DNA of 64,000 nt from Strix aluco (Eukaryota; Chordata; Aves; Strigiformes; Strigidae). Numbering within the stretch: position 1 is the stretch's first letter; each line of letters begins with the position of its first letter. The stretch is from NCBI RefSeq assembly GCF_031877795.1, contig NC_133934.1:106270610-106334609 (forward strand), written 5' to 3'. The position numbers and the translations under genes were made by a program. Below, one piece after another: positions 25,045-34,900 of this stretch. The notes beneath the pieces were generated by a model that did no database searches, had not been told where the DNA came from, and saw nothing but the letters and a program-made list of their open reading frames with translations.

Positions 25045-26339
25045 CCGGCCGGGCCGCCGGCGGGGGCCGGGCGCCACGCTGCGGGCGAGGGGCTGCGGCG
25101 GGGCTGGCGGGGCCCGGGCTGGCGGCGGGGCTGGCGGGCCCTGCGAGGCCCCGGGGGCCGCGGGAAGGTGGCGGACTGGCGGGGTGAAGCCCTGCGGCCC
25201 TGAAAGCAGGTGGCCGCTGGAGCGCGGAGGAGTCTCCCGCCATGGCAGCCCTCGCAGAAGGGAAGGGGCCGCTTGAGGCACCCGCTGCCCTCGAAGGGGG
25301 CTGGGGCCACCCGCAGGAGACAGAACACCGGCCCCACTTGAGCCCCTCGTGATCCATGACCTGGGCCGGGGCAGTCTCCTCTCCTGGGCCGTGCCCCAAC
25401 CACAGCCACCCCACACCAGCCTCTCTGCCCCCTGCCCTGGGCTGGGCCTGTGCCCACTGCCCTGAAGCCCAGGGGCTCCTGGCCCCTGGACCGAGCACCC
25501 TTGTCTTGCCCTCACCTGGACCCTGCCCCAGGTACGCAGGGGTTCCCCACCCCACCACCCAGCGCTTCTCCTGGGAGCTGGCAGAGGGGGAGCCAGACAC
25601 CCCTGGACTGAGGTGGGATGGTGGCATGGTGCCTTCCTGACCTGCCTGCAGCGCTGGCTGCTCTGCTGAAGAAGCCAGCGGCCTGGCTGTGCTGGTGGGA
25701 TGACGCAGCAGGGGCAGCTGCTGCGGGGTGGGCCAGGCGGGAGCAGGGCAGAGCTCTCTGCGGAAGCAAGTCCTGGGGGCTTCGTGCTCTGAGAGAGGTG
25801 GGCCCCAGGGGCGCATAGCCCCGGCGCCTGGAGGGGGTGGTGTCTGGCAGCAGCACGGCTGATCTGTGGCTGGGAACACCTGGCATGGCTGTGGGGAGCC
25901 TTCCCTCGCCTACATGTTTGGGGGGCTGGGGCTGGGAGAGCACGGCCAGCTCAGAGGCCAGAGGCTCACCAAAGACACGGAGCGTGGAAGCGGTTCAGAG
26001 GAAATCCATGGGGCAGCTGGAGGTGCTGGGCGCCCGGTGAGCCCATTCCCTGCAGCTCTGAGGAGACCGATGGGTCAGCTGCTCACAGGTTGCCCGTGCT
26101 TTGCTTGGGGAACAGGAATTAGAGTTCCTTGCTGGAGCAGACAAAGATGTAACAAGATCCAGTGGCTCTAAGATGACATCGGGTGAATCATGACTTGGGG
26201 TAAGGTGCAAAGTCTGAGTGCTGCTGTTAACTATCCATGGAATATTTTTATGTAGATTGAGATGGATGTTTCTAGAGCTCCCTGGGCACTTCTGAAATGA
26301 ATTCTGGATGGTTTTCCACTCTGGAACCTCCTCTACCCC

Positions 26340-26800
26340 ATGTTGGGTTGGAGGTCACGCTAAACGCAGTAGAACTGGTTGCTTTGGACTTCAGTAATCC
26401 ATTTGCTACAGTGCCGCATGGTGAGTTATTAATTAAGATGGAGATAAGTACAGGAATTATAAGAGATTGCTGCAGGAGTTCTCCAGTGGCTGGTCCTGGG
26501 CCCAGTTTTCATTAATGATCTTGGCATGCTGAAATGAATGTTCTAATGAAATTGGCTGCTTATCCAAAGCTAGGAGGCATTGTCAATACAAGGGAGGACT
26601 GGGATATCCTATAGGAGGAGGTAGGCAATTCTGATGGCTGAGACAGTAGAAATGGGATGCAATGCAATAGTACAAAATGTAAGGTTATGTTGTTAATGGC
26701 TGAGAGCAGACTTTTCTGTTACAAGTTGACAGTGAGGACTTACTGCTTGGAAATAATAGCGGAGAAGAAGGATGTGGGTATGGTGCCGGTTCCAGTATTG
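26340..26800 (+). mobile_element. CR1-type LINE fragment (reverse transcriptase end and 3' part)
   Basis: The frame reads VALDFSNPFATVPHGELLIK, matching the CR1 reverse transcriptase pattern (DFSKAFDTVPHGKLL), here decayed. Downstream, nucleotide phrases such as CTTGGCATGCTGAAATGAAT, AAAGCTAGGAGGCATTG and AAGAAGGATGTGGGTAT resemble the 3' part of old amniote CR1/L3 copies. Internal deletions and stops are present, so it is inactive. Confidence 0.65.
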
Positions 26801-29169
26801 GGCCGCTCACTTTCTGCTCTGGGCGTTGCTCTCTCCGGGTTGAGAAGAGAGGGGGAAGCTCTGTGGTCTGATGTGCGCTGGAACTGCCGATGGTGGCTGC
26901 GAGCAGCCATCGCTTACAGGTTGCGCATCTTGGACACGCTGGAATCCAGCTGGGCTGAGGGAGAGCCTGACAGGGCTACTGAACATCTGAGTATCGTAGG
27001 AAATATTTCACACTTGGCAACCCTGACTGGGATTTGACAGTCTGAGCTGGGGCTGATGTAACCCGAACAGCGTCTGCTCTCATGGAGATCAAGACAGGCA
27101 AATGCGTGGGCCTTTTCTGCCTGTCAAAGCCCCTTCCACCTTCCAGAGGGAGGGACCTCTTGTTTGAAGCTTTGCAATTGTTAGGAGATTTTGTCCTGGA
27201 ACCCACACAAATAACAGAATATTTGCAGTTGTTTCCCTCCTCCAAAAAACGTTAGAGATGGAGTAAATACTTTGAGGTACATGGAGAAAAAAATTGCAGA
27301 AAAATCAAACTCTAGTGCTTGGAGCTGCCGGTGTGCTGCTAGTGTGGAGCAGGCTACGGCAGCAGTCTTTGCTGAGCGCTTTGCTTCCTAGTGGAAGCTT
27401 AATTTTTTCAGTGAATTGGCCCATATCAAAATCGGGAGTGTGGCTGGCCACCTGATGTGAGGACCGGGTGAGGAAGAAAGGCGCAGCGCTGTGTTACTGG
27501 TTGCTACTGGAATTGCCCTGCATCTCATAAATCCTACTGCTGCCAGAGAGCTGCCTAACAAAACCTTTGGCTGCTCAGAATAAGGTGGTCATTGTTCTCT
27601 CCCACATTCGTGCTGCCATGTGGGCTTTCCACCATAGCTGTAGCTTTAACTATGCGTGTGTGCCCTTGCTCTAAAGGTGGTCTAGGACCAGAAGCATGTG
27701 AGAGTGCTCAAGTGTGATTGCTTTCCCAGACTCTCCTGGCTTTCTCTTGGGTAGGAGGAGGACCAGACACAAGCTCTATTCATAGATCCAGTCAATGAGT
27801 ATCAACAGCAAACAGCGCTGGTGGGGGACTCTGTTAGTCCTATTCTGCGTGATTGGGTTTGGGTTGAAACCAGATGGAGGGAGTCCATGCTTAGGTGTGA
27901 GAACTTGTCCGTGAAAGGAATGCTTGCGTAGTTCTTACTTGCTGTTCAGATGAGAGGGGGTGGCAGCAGTGTGATTTATAGTGAGGACAGAACTGAACAA
28001 GTAAGGCAGACTGCGAGCTGAGAATACACCTGAAACCGTACACTGGGAAAGAGAAACCCTCGCACCACAGACTTGAACTAGACAGGCAGAAAGCACAGAA
28101 AATGGCTTTAGACAGCCACAGCAGCACCAGACATTTGTCCTGTTAACTGTGCCTCTTCTTGGTCTAGTGGGGCTGCTCTAGGCCCAGGATCAAATGTTGC
28201 CTGCAGCGTCACCAGTAGAGCAGAGGAGAATTAAGCTGTTCAGAAAAGGTAACCCCAACGTTTAAAGCAAGCAAGATCCATTTTAGCCACAACATGAAAC
28301 AATGGCTGAAAACTCTTTCTCCCCTGTTGCCCTCCCCAAGCAGGCAAAAATATGTCAGGGTGAGTGACAAACCCCATTCTGATGAGTGGAGGAATCCAGA
28401 GGGACTCAAGACAGGACAGATTTTAGGCTACATTCTCTCTGCATGTCTGCTCTTCTCTCTCATTGAGAATCTCTGAAGTCATAAGTCAAAGTTCTGAGGC
28501 AAGACTTAATTCCCCAAGTGCTTAGATGTTTTGTTTCCTGCATGTGGACTCCACCCTCCTTCAATTGGCCCAAGACTGCTGTCACTGGAGTGGGCAGCAA
28601 GCAGCACAGCATGTCTTGGGGAGAGCTGGGATGTGCTGGTGGCATGGGGGATGGAGACAGGGGGGAATTGTGAGGAGGGGCTTGGGGGGTCAGTTCCAGA
28701 TGGGTGAAGCCAGGTCTTCGTGATCTGTCCATCCAGGGCACCCTGTACTGTTCCTACCCCGCCTCTGGCAGAAACACCCCTCCAGCTTGCTGTTTGAGGC
28801 CACAGCTGGCAATGCACCCCTACCCAGGGATTCCCACCCCAGGCATGCCCTCCTGCTTTAGCAGATGTTGCTCTGGACGCTATCACGCTCCTCTTAGGAT
28901 GCTCTTCTGACCAAGAAGGTCAGCGGTAACTGTATGCTTGTACTCGAACATCCTGCAGTAGCTACTGCAACCTGGGGGCTACAGTCCCCTCCTTCTCCTG
29001 GTATCTGTGTAGCCGCACTGTTGCGGCAGCTCTTCGGAGGAGCAGATGGGCAGTGGGAAATGCAGGGCCATATTCCTGTGGCCCCAGTGGTGAAAACTGC
29101 TCTCTCTACCTCGTGAATACTTGAATCTGTAATTAAAAGAGAAGGGCAAAGTATGTGGAAGATCATACT

Positions 29170-29560
29170 TTCATAGAGCCTAACCAGCCTGGCTTCAAAA
29201 AAGGAAAATCACGTCTCACTTATTGAATTCCTTGAACATGTCAAGGTTTGTAAAGGGAGATAATATCTTTTATTAGACCAATTGATATAGCTGGAAAAAA
29301 CAGACAAGCTTTCAGGCACAGAAACACTTCTTGTATGTTTTTTTCCAACTATATCAGTTGGTCTAATAAAAAGTTATTACCTCTGCCCACAAATCTTACT
29401 TCACTTAATCCTTAGATCATCACAGTCACAGCACAACTACTTGAAAATGTCAGTAAGGAGTGGAAAAAAGGAGAATTATTTGACACAATTTATTTAGACT
29501 TCTTAAAGTTCTTCAGCCAGACCATGAGCTTCTCCTACAGCAAGCAGGTCCAGAGTGAGA
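29170..29560 (+). mobile_element. CR1-type LINE fragment interrupted by a MITE-like element
   Basis: Left of the insertion, AACCAGCCTGGCTTCAAAAA and the following bases read NQPGFKKGKSRLT, the CR1 reverse transcriptase motif (QHGFTKGKSCLTN). Right of it, TTTGACACAATTTATTTAGA reads FDTIYLD, the next CR1 motif (VDVIYLDFSKAFD). The order and spacing agree with one CR1 copy split by the palindromic element at 29,246-29,394. Confidence 0.55.
29246..29394. mobile_element. Palindromic non-autonomous DNA element (MITE-like)
   Basis: Two arms of about 55 nt are imperfect inverted copies (left arm 29,246-29,300; right arm 29,338-29,394), sharing TTTTATTAGACCAA, GATATAG and GGAAAAAA. The loop (about 37 nt) contains ACAAGCTTTCAGGCACAGAA. 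The same core is, from memory, a common interspersed repeat in turtles and crocodilians. It has no coding capacity. Target-site duplications were not resolved. Confidence 0.7.
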
Positions 29561-29859
29561 TCTGGTGCCTTTAGAAAAAGGTATTCCTGGAAGGCTTGAA
29601 ACTTTAGGGTTACACAGTTGATTTTCATCATGGCAAAGTGTTAACAGTGTACTTTGTGGTGGTACAGTTCTTGATTGTAGCAGCAGAATAAATGGATGAC
29701 AATTATTTAGGCTAATGAGGATGGGGGAAGATTGTGAGGAATGTCAGATACTGGAAGAATATAGGCAAATGGACAAAGTGCCAGAGAACTGAATGTTTAT
29801 TTAACATGTGGAGCTAAAACAAGAGAAACAAAGAAATTAATTCAACAGTCAGAATCCAA

Positions 29860-30470
29860 TAGAACTGTTAAGCAGTATTCTTTTATCGGCAGTGCTGGGG
29901 TCGCCCTGAGGATTCTCCACCATAAGGGCTCCCAAGAATTAGCAAGGGACATCAGTTTACAGACACACAAATCATACATATTCGTTAGATTTCCTAGAAA
30001 GGGGTGTCTTATGATAATAAATTCCCAGAATTCATTTGCATAATCCGAGCATGCATAGTGAAAATAGGGTGAGGGTCGTCCATGGTCGGGGGAGGAAGTA
30101 AGCAGTCTTCTTCACAGTGTTCGCTAGTTGACTCTCTTTCCAGCGCATGCGCTGTGAAGTAAAGTCCAGGTGTCTCCTAAGTCAGCAAAATCAGTTTCCC
30201 TATAATAGGGTCTCTGTGTCTGTTAGAGCCCCCTTATCTCATTCTAGGAGTTGCCCAAGTGTCCACTGAAGGCCTTGAGTCTGCTATCAGTGATTTATGT
30301 AGGGAGCCTAACGAGTGTTTCAATCTTACCTAAACGGACAAAGGGACCTAAGGAAACCGTTGAGGAGTCAGGAGTCCTTGAGAAACAAATGAAGCAAAAC
30401 ACAAGCAAAGCTTTGAAGCAAATGAAGCAAAGCACAAGCAAAGCTTTCATACATCACAGATCAGTTTAGT
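29860..30470 (-). mobile_element. Probable endogenous retrovirus solo LTR
   Basis: Read on the minus strand, the segment has LTR architecture. It has a U3-like region with a tandem duplication near its 5' end, an octamer motif (ATGCAAAT, 30,034-30,041) and a palindromic NRF1-type site (GCGCATGCGC, 30,143-30,152). These are followed by CCCCAGCACTGCCGATAAAA and AATACTGC, resembling the R region and poly(A) signal of amniote ERV LTRs. No gag, pol or env sequence was seen beside it. Exact TG/CA ends and target duplication were not found. Confidence 0.5.
30388..30448. repeat. 33-nt direct tandem duplication
   Basis: The unit AATGAAGCAAAACACAAGCA plus AAGCTTTGAAGCA (30,388-30,420) is followed at once by a second copy (30,421-30,448) with one base change before it diverges. 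It lies at the U3 end of the probable LTR, where enhancer duplications are typical. Confidence 0.85.
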
Positions 30471-31049
30471 CTTAATAATTGTTAGAAATTCATTTGTTTG
30501 AGCCCTTTCATAGATCTATTTACAATTAATCTATACATCTGTCCAGCCAAGAAAGGGAGCAGGGGTGGTTTTACGTAGCTCAGTGGAAATCTCTGCAGAA
30601 GACATGCATGTGTGTAATGATGGTTGCGCTTATAATTTGATCCTTGGGACCGTCTCCTCCACTGAGTGCTCTGGGGACCGGCTGCCCTGTCTGGAAAGCA
30701 GTGTTAGAGAGCTAGAGAGAATTGGGAAGAGCATCAGAAGCCATCAGGAGACTTGGCAAAGCCCTCTGTGAGGAGACAGATCTCCAAGGCTGGGATTATC
30801 TGCCTTAGTGGGAACTTAAAAAGTGTGTACAGTAAAGCGCTGGAGAAGGCAGAGCGGCAGGCTGTTTTTAACCTGCCCCCACTGCATGTAAAACTGAAAA
30901 CTGGTAAAAAGAGTACTTGCATGATGTATTGAGCTGAGCAATTGTAGTGCCACTGTCACCGTTAGTCAGGCCAAGATTTTAAGCTTGCTAACGGGGCTGG
31001 ATATTTATACGGCTACCAGGAGCACCCTGCGTTGCAATTCATGGCGGGC

Positions 31050-31900
31050 TGTTTGGCAGCAGCACCCAGCCCGTGCTGAGCCAGGCGGTACCAGAGCACA
31101 GGCGGTACCAGGCGTGCGGCCTCCGGCTGCCCCGGCACCCAGCGCCCGGCCGCCGGCAGCGGGGCCACCCCGGCGGGGCTGACAGGGGCCGGGGCCGCGC
31201 AGGACGGGGTGTCGGGCGCTGAGGGGCCGTGGGCCCCGCGGGGACGGCACCCGGGGCGGGGGCAGTGACGAGAGGGCCGGAGTGGGCGCAGGCCGGGGGT
31301 CAGCGGCGCGGCCGCGGCGGGCGGCGGTTGCCGGGGCGGCGGGGGCGGGCTGTCTGCCGGAAGCACCGGCACCGGCGGCGGCGGCGGCGGATGGAGCCTG
31401 AGCCGGAGCGAGCGGAGGCGCCGCGGCGGGGGGGCGTCGCCGGGGTGAGCGGCGCGGGCCGCGGTGAGGCCGCTCTGCCGGCCGCGGCGCGAGCGGGCCG
31501 TTAACGGCCGCGGGGCGCGAGCGGCCGCCTCGGGGCCGGGGCCGGCGCGGGCCGCAGTGCAGGCCGCGGTCCCGCTGAGCCCTGTCACCGCCGGTCGTTC
31601 GCACGCGAGCGGGACGATCTCGGCCGGGGGGGGCCCGGCTCGGGGCCGGCAGCCGCCAGTGCACGGCGGCGGAGGCGGAGAAATGGCGTCGCCCGCCCCG
31701 CGGGAGGCCTGCCCGGGCTCTCTGTGGGCACCGCCGCAGCGGTAGGCTGCTGCGGGACACCGAGCAGCGGGAAGGGCCGAGCAGCCCGCCGGTGAGATGG
31801 AGGAGCGTGAGCCACACACCGGCCGCGGGGTTCATACCTGCAGCCGGTGGTGCGTTTGCGCTGTTTCGGGGAAGGTGTCTGGCTGCCGGCCGTAGGTAAC
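31050..31900. promoter_or_regulatory. IFT43: CpG-island promoter of IFT43
   Basis: CpG-dense, GC-rich sequence surrounds the IFT43 first exon. An ETS/GABP-type CCGGAAG site lies at 31,357-31,363, just 28 nt before the ATG, and a (GGC)n run immediately precedes the ATG. This is the TATA-less housekeeping style expected for a ciliary gene. Open frames of up to 276 codons on the minus strand here are compositional artefacts. Confidence 0.75.
31391..31444 (+). CDS. IFT43: IFT43 candidate coding exon 1
   Basis: ATG followed by 17 codons (MEPEPERAEAPRRGGVAG), ending at donor GTGAGC in phase 0, which matches exon 2. It is not similar to the human N-terminus, and the frame is open upstream to 31,229. 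An alternative start is the internal ATG of exon 2 at 32,008. Confidence 0.6.
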
Positions 31901-34900
31901 TGCCCAGCTGCCTCTTGTATTGTTTCCGCCTGCTCCGAAGCAGCTTTCGTCAGTAACCGTGTGCCCTCTGCCCCTTCGCGTTTCCCCCTGCGCTGCAGGT
32001 ACTAAAGATGGGCCGCCGAGCCCGCCAGGACTTCTTTCCAGATGAAAATCTCAGCAGGAAGAATTCCTCGTCTGCTTCTCTTGGAGAGGTGGGTGTCCTG
32101 TCAGGAAACCAGTCTGTAAGCCTGCTGGTGTCCCCAGGGGAGGAATTTTCCTTTCTTCTGAGACTCTTTCCCACATGGTATGCTCTGTCCTTTGAAGTTT
32201 ATCCTTAGAGTTGGGACTCACGTGACTGCTCTGTCCCTTTCCTGGTGTTGCCCTCTGCATGATGTGTAGTTTTCACACAGGGTCACACCTGGGGCTATGG
32301 TTTCTTATGTGTGAGGCGGTATGGAGAGTAGCATCAAAGAGGACTTGGGGCCTCTCCCTCCTGTACAGGCCTATCTTCCATGGGAATTAAAGTATGAGCA
32401 GGCACATAATTTTGTGACCAGTTTCACCACCATGTATGGTAGCAAGACAGAGTACAGGTAAGCAGATACCTTACTTTTGCACTTTGCTGTTGCTAGAGTA
32501 CAGTATCTGAGGTGGTCAGTATGAAGTTTATATAGTGGCACTCTTTTTCCTTTCCTCCATGCACAGGCTACAAAGGTCATGCTGGGAACTAGCTTTGCAG
32601 CATCTGAGACTTTGTCTTGTGAGTAATAATATGCAAACTCAGTTATCACTTGGCTTTGGAGAAAAACTTCTGTTCAGAGTCTGCACTGTCAGTACGTCTT
32701 CAAAATGCAGAAGATGGTCTGTAACCCTTCTTTCACAGGAGAGTAAGGCAACAACCTCCAATACCCAGAAAGATGAGATCTGAACCCTTTCAATTCACTT
32801 TCTTGCTTAGGGCTCCAGAATGCTCAAATTCTACATGGAAGTTTGCTCTCTGATGTTAGTATGGCTTCTCCACTGGCATATCCTTCTGGAAGGACCCCCT
32901 GTCAAGAAATGACATACAGATTTTGCTCCCTGACACTTTCAGATGGACAAAAGGGTCGTCAGACTTCCATCTTACTGACAGTGATATTTGTTTGAAAGAG
33001 ATGACACTTAGCTTTTTGCGCTGCCAGTAGTGGTCTCCAGCATACCACACTCTTGGCTTCTTTAAATTGCAGAACTGCTTTGCCCTGTTGGCCACCCTGG
33101 CACCAACTGTGCTTCAAGCTACTGTGCTCAGAGCCTGGGGACCTTCTGTCTTGGGAGTGGCTACTCCTTGATCCTCTGTGCCGTGACAAAACTACTACTA
33201 CCTTGAGTAGTTGTGTCCCAGCCATCTGTGCTGAAACAATTTTGTGGGGGATATTTCCTTGGAGTCCCTGCAATGCTGTTGAAATTACACTGTTACAGCT
33301 TAGCGTACAATAACACCTTGTAGAACAGGCTTTTTTTCTGGAGAAAGTATACTCTTTTCTCTTAATAGGCATAATGGGGAATCATCTTCAACCTATGTAG
33401 TCCCCCCTCCCTGGGTATGCTTACAGGAGTTGAGGAGGGATTCCATGAGAGAGCTTGCAGAAGGCGTAATTTAAGAAATTGAAATAACCATGGGCCTCAT
33501 AGGTAAAGAAGGTCTTCAAGAAACCAGCTGGTGGTTTAAGTGGGTGTAATTGTTGGTTAGCCTCCAGATTAGGGTGTCTCACTGTCAGATTGTTCTTTTA
33601 CTGGAACTGGCCGTCCTAGTTCATGGACTGATTCCCTGGTTAGAAAGAGACCAGGGCGTGATGTAGGGGTACAGCTGACTGACTGTAACTTACTGCAGTT
33701 GTACTTGGTGTGTCTCACATCACAGCCATTGTAATAGCTGGGAAGAGATCATAAAGGCTCCAGTCCTTGGGCACTCCTGAAGAGGACTAAGAAATAGTTA
33801 TGATCTTCTGTTTGAAAGCAGTGAGCTTTTCAGCAGCAGAAGGGTGAGGCCTTCCACGCCTTACAAGATTCAGATATGTTATTACTGGATCTTAACCACC
33901 AGGAAGAACTGTTTGTGTCAATATTCTCCCTTCAGACAGTTCTTTGTTGCCGAATGTTGCTGTTAACTGAAAACCTTGGAGTTACTGGAGAAGAGACAAA
34001 ATTCACTATAAATAATCCTCAGCCTTTTCCTTTGCTCCAGAATTAGAGGCTTCTCATACACGATCATATTTGATACCAAAGTGAGCATTTAATATAACTA
34101 ATACTGTTTTTTCCTTCACCCTAGATTGGCAATCACCTTTCACTTTTCTGGAAGCCTGGCCTTGGCTTGCCTCCAAGTGGTGGGGTCAGCTGTTACAATG
34201 GATGTCTCATTCAGCCATCTGGTCATCTTGAAAACTTTTCAAGGAACCTTCCCAAAAGAAACGCAAAATAAAAAAAACCAGTACTTTTTTTCTGGAACTG
34301 GCAGTAGTGGAGGAGGCCTCATGTAATTAATTTCAGCACAGGAGGTTTTATTCTGATTACTGGTTTTGAAGACAGAGGGGTTTGTCTTAGACCTTTACCA
34401 TATTCACACCTTCGTGTGCAGTTTCGCATTCAGGATGGTGATTCCTCCCTCAGTAGTTTCTCAGAGTTGTAAAACTGTTGTAAGATTCACCTTGACTTTT
34501 TTTTTTTAATTCCTTGTCAATCCACCCAGTTTCCACTCAGCTCAAATTTCTGGTATGAACATACTATTTGTGCTACTGTTCAGATCTTTTCATGACACTG
34601 AGAACCATCCAGGAAGTGTTTTCCAGTCAGAGCAGCTTCCCTGAAGGAAGCAAAAAGTACTTCTCTATCTATGTTTCAACATTCGGGCTTATTACAAGGA
34701 AATTCACTTCGAGGGGTGAACAACTCATTTAACATAATTAAAAGGTCTTTGTTTTGAAGTCAATGGGCAAATCATCTGACTTGGAGCATAGATTTTATCA
34801 GATTACTGCTGATCTTTCCTTGACCTGGATTCTGTCTTCCAAGAGAGACTCCAAACAATGGTATATCTCCTCAACTGTGTGTCTTCTCTCACAAATGTCT

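Larger units (their letters stand above)
25330..31050. other. Intergenic region between TGFB3 and IFT43
   Basis: Divergent intergenic DNA. The left part (25.3-26.2 kb) is moderately GC-rich with chance frames. The rest carries transposon remnants: CR1 at 26.34-26.80 kb, CR1 with an inserted palindromic element at 29.17-29.56 kb, and a probable LTR at 29.86-30.47 kb. A G-run cluster lies at about 28,620-28,690. No gene is supportable. Confidence 0.7.

Noticed and set aside
24553-25879. Frames of about 300 codons upstream of the TGFB3 promoter
   Set aside because: Several overlapping frames on both strands with low-complexity Pro/Ala/Gly/Arg content and no domain. They are typical of stop-poor GC-rich DNA.
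31327-31332. GTTGCC as an RFX X-box half-site in the IFT43 promoter
   Set aside because: No matching second half-site (RGYAAC) follows at 1-3 nt, so an RFX claim is unsupported.
31005-31835. 276- and 268-codon minus-strand frames over the IFT43 promoter
   Set aside because: Two overlapping low-complexity frames in a CpG island, antisense to the IFT43 first exon.
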